DNA of 64,000 bases. It comes from Collimonas antrihumi. GTDB taxonomy: Bacteria; Pseudomonadota; Gammaproteobacteria; Burkholderiales; Burkholderiaceae_D. Shown piece after piece: positions 7,914 through 16,619 of this stretch. The position numbers were made by a program, and so were the translations under genes. The stretch is from contig NZ_JAGQED010000007.1 of NCBI RefSeq assembly GCF_018304965.1, positions 1 to 64,000 of the forward strand, read 5' to 3'. Position 1 is the stretch's first letter; each line of letters opens with the position of its first letter. Below the pieces are notes generated by a model, which saw only the letters and a program-made list of their open reading frames with translations, made no database searches and was not told the origin of the DNA.

Positions 7914-7929
7914 TGGCATGGGTTCTGCT
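7914..7929 (+). promoter_or_regulatory. Sigma-54 (-24/-12) promoter
   Basis: TGGCATGGGTTCTGCT fits TGGCAC-n5-TTGCT with the invariant GG (7915-7916) and GC (7927-7928) spaced by the required 10 nt. Transcription would start near 7940, leaving a leader of about 50 nt before the TorF gene. Confidence 0.72.
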
Positions 7930-7991
7930 ATGGAAAGTTTGAAGAGTACCGATTTAGCAGTTTTTCATTCAACATACCAACAGGGATAACC

Positions 7992-9183
<1,192 letters not shown>

Positions 9184-9196
9184 GGGGATAAAAAAA

Positions 9197-10756
9197 ATGA
9201 ACAGAATGCTTACTACGATTTTAGCGGCTTGTGCGCTGATCGCGGCAACTTCCATGTTGCCGGCATCGGCCGCCGATGAGGCGTCTGCAAGCGCCAGCGC
9301 CAGCGTAGCAACCTCGGCCAGCGCAGATGCTTCAGCTGCTGCGCCTGCAGCGGCAGCGGCGGCGCCGGCCACACCTGTTGTTGCTGCACCTGCAGCCGCC
9401 GCGGCTGCTGCCAGCGCTCCAGCCGCAGCGGTGCCTGCCGCGCCGGTACCGAACAAAGGCGACACCGCCTGGTTGCTGGTGTGTACCGCGTTTGTGATCT
9501 TGATGACTTTGCCTGGCCTGGGTTTGTTCTACGGCGGCCTGGTGCGCAGCAAAAACATGCTGTCGGTGCTGATGCAGTGTTTCACTGTGTTCTCGCTGAT
9601 CATCGTGCTGTGGATACTGTACGGTTACAGCATCGCGTTCACGGAGGGTAATGCGTTCTTCGGTGGCTTCAGCCGTCTGTTCTTGCATGGCATGACACCG
9701 GATTCGGTCGCTGCCACTTTCAGCAAGGGCGTGGTAGTGCCTGAGTTAGCTTACGTGGTATTCCAAGGTGCATTTGCTGCGATTACCTGCGCCCTGATCA
9801 TCGGTGCTTTCGCCGAGCGCGCCAAGTTCTCCGCGATCCTGGTATTCACCGTGTTGTGGTTCACTTTCGCCTATCTGCCAATGGCGCACATGGTCTGGTT
9901 CTGGCCTGGTCCGGACGGCTTTACCGATGCTGCCGCAGCTGAAAAAATGACTGCTGCCGGTGGCTGGCTGTTCCAAAAAGGCGCGCTGGATTTCGCCGGC
10001 GGCACCGTGGTGCATATCAACGCCGCTATCGCTGGGCTGGTTGGTTCGTATGTCATCGGCAAGCGCGTCGGCTTCGGCAAGGAAGCGTTCAAGCCGCATA
10101 GCCTGACGCTGACCATGGTCGGTGCATCGCTGCTGTGGTTCGGCTGGTTCGGCTTCAACGCCGGTTCCGCACTGGAAGCCAACGGCAGCGCCGCACTGGC
10201 CTTTATCAACACCTTGCTGGCGACAGCTGCTGCAGTGCTGAGCTGGAGTGCAGGTGAATGGATCGGCAAGGGTAAGCCATCGATGCTGGGTGGTGCTTCC
10301 GGCGCCGTTGCCGGCCTGGTCGCGATTACGCCTGCCGCCGGTTTTGTCGGCCCGATGGGCGCATTGATCATGGGCTTGCTGGCTGGCTTCGTCTGCCTCT
10401 GGGGTGTTACCGGCCTGAAGAAATTGCTGGGTGCGGACGATGCGCTGGACGTGTTCGGCGTGCATGGCGTCGGCGGTATCATGGGTGCATTGCTGACTGG
10501 CGTGTTTGCTGCGCCTAGCCTCGGCGGCACCGGCATCTATGACTACGTCGCCAACGCTGTTGCTCCTGACTACTCGATCCCTGGCCAACTGTGGATCCAG
10601 TTTGAAGGCGTGCTGACGACTCTGATCTGGTCCGGCGTGGTTTCGCTGATCGCATTCAAGCTGGTCGACATCGTCATGGGCTTGCGTGTAACGGAAGAAG
10701 AAGAGCGCGAAGGCCTGGACATCTCCAGCCATGGCGAATCTGCTTATCACGATTAA
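9197..10756 (+). CDS. amtB: Ammonium transporter AmtB with Ala-rich N-terminal segment
   Basis: The product is 519 aa, starting at ATG 9197. A signal peptide (1 to about 25) is followed by roughly 60 residues made almost only of Ala, Ser, Val and Pro, then the transporter core from WLLVCTAFVIL. Both pore histidines are visible in VVHINAAIAGL and VFGVHGVGGIMGAL, and LGLFYGGLVRSKN marks helix 1. AmtB trimers conduct ammonium and are gated by GlnK, encoded just upstream. The Ala-rich stretch, presumably periplasmic, is longer than in enteric AmtB. Followed by hairpins at 10770 and 10815. Confidence 0.94.
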   Translation: MNRMLTTILAACALIAATSMLPASAADEASASASASVATSASADASAAAPAAAAAAPATPVVAAPAAAAAAASAPAAAVPAAPVPNKGDTAWLLVCTAFVILMTLPGLGLFYGGLVRSKNMLSVLMQCFTVFSLIIVLWILYGYSIAFTEGNAFFGGFSRLFLHGMTPDSVAATFSKGVVVPELAYVVFQGAFAAITCALIIGAFAERAKFSAILVFTVLWFTFAYLPMAHMVWFWPGPDGFTDAAAAEKMTAAGGWLFQKGALDFAGGTVVHINAAIAGLVGSYVIGKRVGFGKEAFKPHSLTLTMVGASLLWFGWFGFNAGSALEANGSAALAFINTLLATAAAVLSWSAGEWIGKGKPSMLGGASGAVAGLVAITPAAGFVGPMGALIMGLLAGFVCLWGVTGLKKLLGADDALDVFGVHGVGGIMGALLTGVFAAPSLGGTGIYDYVANAVAPDYSIPGQLWIQFEGVLTTLIWSGVVSLIAFKLVDIVMGLRVTEEEEREGLDISSHGESAYHD

Positions 10757-10769
10757 GTTTTAACGTAAG

Positions 10770-10802
10770 GCGCCGGATAGCTGCGGCAAGGCTATCCGGC
10801 GC
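10770..10802 (+). terminator. Perfect 12-bp hairpin after amtB
   Basis: GCGCCGGATAGC (10770-10781) and its exact complement (10791-10802) enclose 9 nt. There is no T-run after it, so it may stabilise the 3' end or aid pausing rather than terminate alone. Confidence 0.55.
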
Positions 10803-10814
10803 GATGTTCCACGT

Positions 10815-10851
10815 AATCCCGGGTCGTTATCGATGGCCCGGGATTTTCGTT
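10815..10851 (+). terminator. Rho-independent terminator of the glnK-amtB unit
   Basis: A 9-bp stem AATCCCGGG/CCCGGGATT with a 13-nt loop is followed by TTCGTTTT. Confidence 0.65.
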
Positions 10852-11278
10852 TTCTGCCATATCTGTTTCTGGAGATTTCAGTGTGGACCCAACCATTACT
10901 CCGCTCGACGGCAGGTAAATTGACCGATACCAGTGTCATGTACAAGCGGATTTGATTTTTGCGGATTATTGCGGATTATTGCTAATTATTACGTCAAATT
11001 CGATATCAATATGGCATTCTTGAAAAGGCGCGTGATAGCGCCTTTTTGTTTTTCCGGGGCTTTAAAAATTCCTAACTGACCCGATGTAAACTTGGCTCGT
11101 ATACCAGGTCGTTAGACCATCATGTTAAGCGGCATCGCACCGGGTAACCGGCGAAACAATGCATTTCCCGTTAGAATCTGCGTCTCTTGCCTGTCGTGGA
11201 AGTCCTCAAAGAACATTTCCATAGCAGGCAGTTGCGCAAGTTGCAGACGCTACATAGTTCCCAAAAAGAAAGCTTTAT
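10852..11278. other. Gene-free region between amtB and gshA
   Basis: No gene is seen. It contains a tandem decamer GCGGATTATT twice (10961-10980) with a third degenerate copy GCTAATTATT, and then a very good terminator at 11023 that belongs to no recognised gene. A small RNA ending at that terminator is possible. The gshA promoter presumably lies in 11050-11270 but I cannot name it. Confidence 0.4.
11023..11052 (+). terminator. Orphan Rho-independent terminator
   Basis: AAAAGGCGC (11023-11031), 6-nt loop, GCGCCTTTT (11038-11046), then TGTTTTT. It lies about 170 nt beyond the amtB terminator and 230 nt before gshA. It could also act on the minus strand because of the A-run on the left. Confidence 0.75.
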
Positions 11279-12577
11279 ATGGTTCCCCACCTTGTAACCG
11301 CCCTGAACGGCCCTTTGCTCGAACTGGAAAAGAAAATCCTCGCGGCCACGCCTGCTATCGAGCGCTGGTTCCGGATGGAATGGCAAGAGCATACGCCGCC
11401 GTTCTATTGCTCGGTCGATTTGCGCAATTCAGGTTTCAAGCTGGCGCCGGTTGATACCAACCTGTTTCCAGGCGGGTTTAGTAACCTGTCGCCGGAAATG
11501 TTGCCGCTGGCGATACAGGCGGCGATGGCAGCCATCGAAAAATATTGTCCGGATGCCAAAAATCTGTTGCTGTTGCCGGAACTGAACACGCGTAACACCT
11601 TCTATTTGCAAAATGTAGCCCGGCTAATGCAGATTTTCCGCCAGACCGGCTTGCATGTCCGGCTTGGTTCGCTCTCCGAAGATTTGAAGGAACCGCAAAC
11701 CATCGAACTGCCCGACGGCAGCACGATCACGCTGGAACCGTTGGAGCGTTCCGCAAACGGGCGTCGCCTGGGGCTGAAGAATTTCGATCCCTGCACCATT
11801 TTGCTGAATAACGATTTGTCTTCCGGCACGCCATCGATCCTGGAAAATCTGAACGAGCAAAACCTGTTGCCGCCGCTGCACGCCGGCTGGACCGTGCGCC
11901 GCAAGAGCAACCATTTCGCTGCCTACGATGAAGTGGTGAAGAAATTTTCCAAGCTGGTCGATGTCGATCCGTGGATGTTGAATCCGTTTTTCGCCAAAGT
12001 CGACCAGGTCGATTTCGAAGCCGTCGACGGCGATGACAAGCTAGCCGCCAGCGTCAGTTCGCTGCTGGCAAAGATACGCAAGAAATACAAGGAATACGGC
12101 ATCACGGAAAAGCCGTTCGTGATCGTCAAGGCCGATGCTGGCACCGACGGCATGGGCGTGATGAGCGTGACCGATGTCAGCCAGATCAAGGAACTGAGCC
12201 GCAAGCAGCGCGAGAAACTGTCGCTGGGCAAAGCCGGCGGCGAAATCCACGACCTGATCATCCAGGAAGGCGTGCATACTTTCGAGCATATCAACGATGC
12301 GGTGGCGGAGCCGGTGGTGTACATGATCGACCGCTACGTGGTCGGCGGTTTTTACCGCGTGCATGCCGAACGCGGCATCAATGAGAACCTGAACGCGCCA
12401 GGCGCTCATTTCGTGCCACTGGCTTTTGCCCAGCAGCATGCGTTGCCGGATATGCTGGCTAAACCTGGCACAACTGCACCGAACCGGTTTTACATGTACG
12501 GTGTCGTCGCGCGACTGGGTTTGCTGGCGGCTTCATTGGAAATGGAAAAGACCGATCCGAATCCGGAAGAATATTAA
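11279..12577 (+). CDS. gshA: Glutamate-cysteine ligase (proteobacterial GshA, ATP-grasp-like type)
   Basis: The product is 432 aa, the length of the non-enteric GshA family (TIGR02049 type) found in beta- and acidophilic gammaproteobacteria, rather than the ~520-aa E. coli enzyme. It makes gamma-glutamylcysteine, the first step of glutathione synthesis. Characteristic segments are YCSVDLRNSGFKLAPVDTNL near 42, KPFVIVKADAGTDGMGVM near 281 and the C-terminal NRFYMYGVVARLG. gshB follows after 46 nt, so the two enzymes of the pathway are adjacent and probably co-transcribed. Confidence 0.93.
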   Translation: MVPHLVTALNGPLLELEKKILAATPAIERWFRMEWQEHTPPFYCSVDLRNSGFKLAPVDTNLFPGGFSNLSPEMLPLAIQAAMAAIEKYCPDAKNLLLLPELNTRNTFYLQNVARLMQIFRQTGLHVRLGSLSEDLKEPQTIELPDGSTITLEPLERSANGRRLGLKNFDPCTILLNNDLSSGTPSILENLNEQNLLPPLHAGWTVRRKSNHFAAYDEVVKKFSKLVDVDPWMLNPFFAKVDQVDFEAVDGDDKLAASVSSLLAKIRKKYKEYGITEKPFVIVKADAGTDGMGVMSVTDVSQIKELSRKQREKLSLGKAGGEIHDLIIQEGVHTFEHINDAVAEPVVYMIDRYVVGGFYRVHAERGINENLNAPGAHFVPLAFAQQHALPDMLAKPGTTAPNRFYMYGVVARLGLLAASLEMEKTDPNPEEY

Positions 12578-12623
12578 TACTGTTGATTAGCACTCTGTCC
12601 TGACAACCATTGGGCCCAAAAAA

Positions 12624-13565
12624 ATGAAAATCGCTTTCCTCGCCGATCCGCTCGACACCTTCAAGACGTATAAGGATTCAACTTACGCAATGATGGTCGA
12701 AGCCGTCAAACGCGGCCATACCATCTATGCGTTCGAGCAAAAAGACATGGCGCTGGAAAGCGGGATTGTCACCGCCAATGTGATTCGCGTCAGCCTGACG
12801 GGAGACGACAAGGATTGGTACCGCGCCAGCGCACCGGCATCCATGTTCTTGTCGGAGTTCGATGCGATCCTGCTGCGCAAAGACCCGCCTTTCGACATGG
12901 AATACATCTACACCACGTATCTGCTGGAACTGGCTGAAACGCAGGGTGCCCGGGTATTCAACAAGCCGCAGGCGATCCGCGACCACAATGAAAAGCTGGC
13001 AATTGCACAATTTTCGAAATACACCTCGCCCACTCTGGTGACACGTGATGCGGCGCGTTTGCGCGCCTTCCACGAAGAGCATCAGGACGTAATCCTGAAG
13101 CCGCTCGACGGCATGGGCGGCATCGGTATTTTCCGGGTCCGGCAAGACGGCCTGAATCTTGGATCCATCATTGAAACCCTGACCGACAACGGTCATCGCA
13201 CCATCATGATCCAGCGTTTCATTCCTGAGATCGTCGCCGGCGACAAGCGGGTGCTGGTGATTGGCGGCAAAGTCGTGCCTTTTTCGCTGGCGCGGATTCC
13301 GCAAGGCAGCGAAGTGCGCGGCAACCTGGCAGCTGGCGGCATCGGTGTAGCGCAGCCGCTGACGGCACGCGATCGCGAAATCGGCGAAGCACTCGGGCCG
13401 GTGTTGCTACAGCGCGGCCTGTTGCTGGTAGGATTAGATGTAATTGGTGATTATCTGACTGAAGTGAATGTTACTAGCCCGACTTGCTTTCAGGAAATTA
13501 AACAGCAAACCGGTTTTGACGTTGCCGAGATGTTCATCAATGCGCTGGAAGCAGCGCTGCAGTAA
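12624..13565 (+). CDS. gshB: Glutathione synthetase
   Basis: The product is 313 aa, typical. It is an ATP-grasp ligase joining glycine to gamma-glutamylcysteine. N-terminal MKIAFLADPLDTFKTYKDST, the flexible loop DGMGGIGIFR near 165 and the Mg-binding EVNVTSPTCFQEI near 278 are all present. Second gene of the gshA-gshB pair; the PTS-type EIIA gene begins 110 nt downstream, an order conserved in betaproteobacteria. Confidence 0.96.
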   Translation: MKIAFLADPLDTFKTYKDSTYAMMVEAVKRGHTIYAFEQKDMALESGIVTANVIRVSLTGDDKDWYRASAPASMFLSEFDAILLRKDPPFDMEYIYTTYLLELAETQGARVFNKPQAIRDHNEKLAIAQFSKYTSPTLVTRDAARLRAFHEEHQDVILKPLDGMGGIGIFRVRQDGLNLGSIIETLTDNGHRTIMIQRFIPEIVAGDKRVLVIGGKVVPFSLARIPQGSEVRGNLAAGGIGVAQPLTARDREIGEALGPVLLQRGLLLVGLDVIGDYLTEVNVTSPTCFQEIKQQTGFDVAEMFINALEAALQ

Positions 13566-13675
13566 TCGATTTAGTTGTCCTGATCGTTAAGTAAAAGCCG
13601 CGAAACAGGATGGTTGTTGTTGTAAAACCGCTATAAACCCGGACAAATCCGCAAGCAGGATTTGAGATTGAAACT

Positions 13676-14080
13676 ATGATTGGCATTCTTCTTTTAACCC
13701 ACGCCCCACTGGGCCAGGCATTCATCGCAGCTGCCTCTCACGTGTTTCGCCAGACGCCGGAGCGACTCGAAGCGATCGACGTGATCGCCGACCAGAATCC
13801 GATTGAAGTGCAAAAACTGGCAAAACAAGCTGCGGCGAGGCTGGACGATGGTTCCGGGGTGTTGGTGATCACTGACGTCATGGGCGGCACGCCGTCCAAT
13901 TGCACACTGCCGTTTTGCACCGGCAGCCAGACTCAGGTGATTGCCGGTATCAGTTTGCCGATGCTGCTGCGCGCCTTGACCTATCGTAACGATACCCTTG
14001 ATGTGGTGACCGAAATGGCGTTGGCCGGCGGTCAGGGCGGGGCGGTGCGAGTCGATAATCGGGTGCGGGTGGCGCACTGA
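13676..14080 (+). CDS. PTS EIIA component, mannose family
   Basis: The product is 134 aa and a single domain. His9 in LLLTHAPLGQ is the expected phosphoryl acceptor; VLVITDVMGGTPSN is the family signature. No EIIB, EIIC or EIID gene is nearby, so this protein, HPr and enzyme I probably form a regulatory phosphorelay rather than a sugar importer, as in other betaproteobacteria where the same three genes follow gshB. The target regulated by its phosphorylation state is not visible here. Confidence 0.9.
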   Translation: MIGILLLTHAPLGQAFIAAASHVFRQTPERLEAIDVIADQNPIEVQKLAKQAAARLDDGSGVLVITDVMGGTPSNCTLPFCTGSQTQVIAGISLPMLLRALTYRNDTLDVVTEMALAGGQGGAVRVDNRVRVAH

Positions 14081-14135
14081 TTCATTAGCGCCGGAGCCGA
14101 GTCTTTCAATAAATCAAATATTAAACAAAAGACAA

Positions 14136-14405
14136 ATGATTCAACAAGAAATCGAAATCGTCAACAAACTCGGCTTGCACGCTCGCGCGTCAGCCAAATT
14201 TACGCAACTGGCTAGCAAATTCAAATGTGAAGTCTGGATGACCCGCAACAAGCGTCGCGTCAACGCCAAGTCGATCATGGGTGTGATGATGCTGGCAGCC
14301 GGCAAAGGCAGCACGATATTGCTGGAAGCCGACGGCGAGGATGAGAAAAACTGCTTTGATGCCTTATATCAGCTAATTCAAGATAAATTTGGCGAAGGTG
14401 AGTAA
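14136..14405 (+). CDS. ptsH: Phosphocarrier protein HPr
   Basis: The product is 89 aa. Active-site His15 lies in GLHARAS; Ser46 lies in NAKSIMGVMML, the position phosphorylated by HPr kinase where that enzyme exists. HPr passes phosphate from enzyme I to EIIA. The spacing of 55 nt after the EIIA gene and the following ptsI support one operon. Confidence 0.96.
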   Translation: MIQQEIEIVNKLGLHARASAKFTQLASKFKCEVWMTRNKRRVNAKSIMGVMMLAAGKGSTILLEADGEDEKNCFDALYQLIQDKFGEGE

Positions 14406-14415
14406 AACGGCCGAC

Positions 14416-14443
14416 AGTGAAACGGCCTATAGTGAAACGGCCT
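14416..14443 (+). repeat. Short tandem repeat between ptsH and ptsI
   Basis: AGTGAAACGGCCTAT at 14416-14430 is followed at once by AGTGAAACGGCCT, and a partial copy (AAAACGGCC) precedes at 14404. Probably slippage in the spacer. Confidence 0.6.
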
Positions 14444-14584
14444 GAAATCAAGCACCCTTCGACAGTTCTAAGCCCGGTTGCCTTGGAGATGGAGTATTGC
14501 CGCTAGCCTCCTTGTATGGCGTGGCGGCGTTTAGACTCTGTCTCGCAATTGATAAAATCTTATTCTTTTCAGCGGGCTGACCAG

Positions 14585-16339
14585 ATGGCATCCTTTACCT
14601 TACATGGCATTCCGGTTTCGCGCGGCATCGCGATCGGCCGCGCCCATTTGCTGGCGCCGGCGGCAATGGACGTCAAACACTACCTGATTGGCGAAACCGA
14701 GGTCGAAGCGGAAGTCCAGCGTTTGCAAAACGCGGTGACCAGGGTGCGCACCGAACTGCAGACCATCCGCAGCGATTTACCCAAAGAATCCCCGCCCGAG
14801 CTAGGTGCCTTTGTCGATGTCCACCTGCTGATCCTGTCGGATCCGATGCTGGCCGAGATGTCGCTCGATATCATCCGTAACCGCCAATACAACGCCGAAT
14901 GGGCGCTGGTGACCCAGATCGACGAGTTGTCGGCGCAGTTCGACGAAATCGAAGATACCTATCTGCGCGAACGCAAAATGGACGTGCTGCAAGTCGGCGA
15001 GCGTCTGCTGAAAGTGCTGACCGGTACTTCCACCCGATTACCGGAAGTGGATAGCAATGGCGCGTCCTACGGAAATATCGTGGTGGTCGCGTATGACATT
15101 TCACCGGCCGACATGTTGCAATTCCGTGACCGCGCCTTTGCCGGGTTCGTCACCGATCTTGGCGGCCAGAACTCACATACTGCAATTGTGGCGCGCAGCC
15201 TGGACATTCCAGCCGCGGTCGGCATGAATAACGCTTCCCGGCTGATCAAGCAGGATGACTGGATCATCATTGACGGCGATGCCGGTGTAGTAATTGTCGA
15301 TCCAGCAATGGTGATACTTAAGCAATATCGGGAACGGCAAGCGCGTCTGCTGCGTGCACGCAGGAAGCTAGGCAAGATCAAGAAGACCCGTGCGGTTACC
15401 CTGGACGGTACCGAGATCACCTTGCTGGCCAACATCGAGCTGCCTAGCGACTGTGCGGCAGCGATGGAATCGGGTGCCAGCGGCGTCGGCCTGTTCCGCT
15501 CGGAATTCCTGTTCATGGGCCGGATCGGCCCGCAACATGAGCTACCGACCGAGGAGGAGCAGTTCGAATCGTACCGGCAGGCGGTGACGGCAATGAAGGG
15601 CCGGCCGGTGACTATCCGCACACTGGATGTCGGCGCCGACAAACCGATCAATACCGAGGAGCAAACCGCGTTGAACCCGGCGCTGGGTTTGCGCGCGATT
15701 CGTTATTGCCTGGCAGAGCCGCAACTGTTCCTGACGCAATTGCGGGCAATTTTGCGTGCCTCCGCCTTGGGCAAGGTGAAACTGCTGATTCCGATGCTGG
15801 CGCATGCCTTTGAAATCGATCAAACCCTGGCAATCATCGCGCAGGCCAAGCAACAATTGCGCGATGAAGGTATTGCTTTCGACGAAACCATCCAGATCGG
15901 CGCCATGATTGAAATCCCGGCGGCGGCCTTGGCTTTGCCGATGTTTATCAAACGCATGGATTTCCTGTCGATCGGGACCAACGACCTGATCCAGTACACG
16001 CTGGCGATCGACCGCGTCGACCACGAAGTGGCACATTTGTATAACCCGCTGCACCCGGCGGTCTTGTTTTTGTTGTCAACTGTGATTGCATTAGGCCGCA
16101 AAGCCGGGATCCCGGTGTCGGTATGCGGCGAAATGGCGGGCGATGTCAAATTTACGCGTTTGTTGCTGGGCATGGGTTTGCTGGAGTTTTCCATGCATCC
16201 GGCGCAGTTGCTGGCGGTGAAACAGGAAGTGCTGAACAGCGATCTGGACGACTTGATGCCGCAAACCAAAAAAATCCTGCGTAATACAGAGCCGAGCGCG
16301 ATTGCAGCGGCTGTCAGCCAGATGCGCATGCCGGCCTGA
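14585..16339 (+). CDS. ptsI: PTS enzyme I (phosphoenolpyruvate-protein phosphotransferase)
   Basis: The product is 584 aa from ATG 14585 (FTLHGIPVSRGIAIGRAHLL is the normal N-terminus; the frame is open further upstream to 14516 without family similarity). Phospho-accepting His198 is in GGQNSHTAIVARS, and the PEP-binding barrel shows SGVGLFRSEFLFMGR, TLDVGADKP and the Cys of VSVCGEMAGD. It starts the phosphorelay that feeds HPr and EIIA. Ends just before a perfect 28-nt palindrome that may serve as 3' hairpin. Confidence 0.95.
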   Translation: MASFTLHGIPVSRGIAIGRAHLLAPAAMDVKHYLIGETEVEAEVQRLQNAVTRVRTELQTIRSDLPKESPPELGAFVDVHLLILSDPMLAEMSLDIIRNRQYNAEWALVTQIDELSAQFDEIEDTYLRERKMDVLQVGERLLKVLTGTSTRLPEVDSNGASYGNIVVVAYDISPADMLQFRDRAFAGFVTDLGGQNSHTAIVARSLDIPAAVGMNNASRLIKQDDWIIIDGDAGVVIVDPAMVILKQYRERQARLLRARRKLGKIKKTRAVTLDGTEITLLANIELPSDCAAAMESGASGVGLFRSEFLFMGRIGPQHELPTEEEQFESYRQAVTAMKGRPVTIRTLDVGADKPINTEEQTALNPALGLRAIRYCLAEPQLFLTQLRAILRASALGKVKLLIPMLAHAFEIDQTLAIIAQAKQQLRDEGIAFDETIQIGAMIEIPAAALALPMFIKRMDFLSIGTNDLIQYTLAIDRVDHEVAHLYNPLHPAVLFLLSTVIALGRKAGIPVSVCGEMAGDVKFTRLLLGMGLLEFSMHPAQLLAVKQEVLNSDLDDLMPQTKKILRNTEPSAIAAAVSQMRMPA

Positions 16340-16345
16340 TATCGC

Positions 16346-16373
16346 GTAGGGTGGGCATGCATGCCCACCCTAC
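16346..16373. repeat. Dispersed palindrome (GTAGGGTGGGCA family), copy 1
   Basis: A perfect 28-nt palindrome: GTAGGGTGGGCATG and its complement, directly after ptsI. Partial repeats of CACCCTACAA follow. Relatives sit at 24815-24842 and 51134-51154. It may act as a transcript-end hairpin. Confidence 0.7.
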
Positions 16374-16439
16374 AACACCCACCCTACAACCATCCACCCC
16401 ACATTGACGCCAAGCCCCGACTTGGTTATTCTTGAGTTA

Positions 16440-16534
16440 TCGCGCCGATTTGAATGGTTTCACACCTCAGCTTGCGGGCGCGCGGCATCACCCGATCCCC
16501 GGATCAGGCGATGCTAAATAAATACGGCTAAAGC
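16440..16534 (+). ncRNA. SAM-II-type riboswitch upstream of metX
   Basis: The leader shows the SAM-II layout. P1 is CGCGCC (16441-16446) with GGCGCG (16477-16482); the loop starts GATTT, the 3' side of P1 is preceded by GCTTGCGG, and the downstream pseudoknot strand is TAAATAAATACGGCTAAAG (16514-16532). Between P1 and that strand an extra helix is possible (GCATC 16485-16489 with GATGC 16510-16514, and GATCC/GGATC inside). The position before metX agrees with SAM feedback on methionine synthesis. Identification is by eye against the remembered consensus. Confidence 0.75.
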
Positions 16535-16559
16535 GAGCTTGAAGTACAAGCCCAGAATT

Positions 16560-16594
16560 TAGCCCGATTAGCGAAAGCTCTCGGGCTTTTTTTA
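16560..16594 (+). terminator. Riboswitch-linked Rho-independent terminator before metX
   Basis: AGCCCGA (16561-16567) pairs with TCGGGCT (16581-16587), with an inner AGC-GAAA-GCT, and runs into a T-tract. It ends about 26 nt before the metX start, so termination here would shut off the gene. GAGCTT at 16535-16540, just after the aptamer, could pair with AAGCTC at 16575-16580 as an antiterminator (inference). Confidence 0.75.
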
Positions 16595-16619
16595 TTGTTA
16601 TCAGGATCAGGTCCCTACC

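Larger units (their letters stand above)
7484..7991. other. Gene-free control region upstream of the TorF-glnK-amtB unit
   Basis: About 500 nt without a gene. Besides the two NtrC-like sites and the sigma-54 promoter listed separately, it holds a perfect 14-nt palindrome TGTAGTCGACTACA at 7698-7711 of unknown meaning. A short ORF (about 23 codons starting at 7919) overlaps the promoter and is not supported. Confidence 0.6.

Noticed and set aside
9746-10750. A 334-codon minus-strand ORF within amtB
   Set aside because: Antisense to a complete ammonium transporter; composition is His/Gln-rich noise typical of shadow frames.
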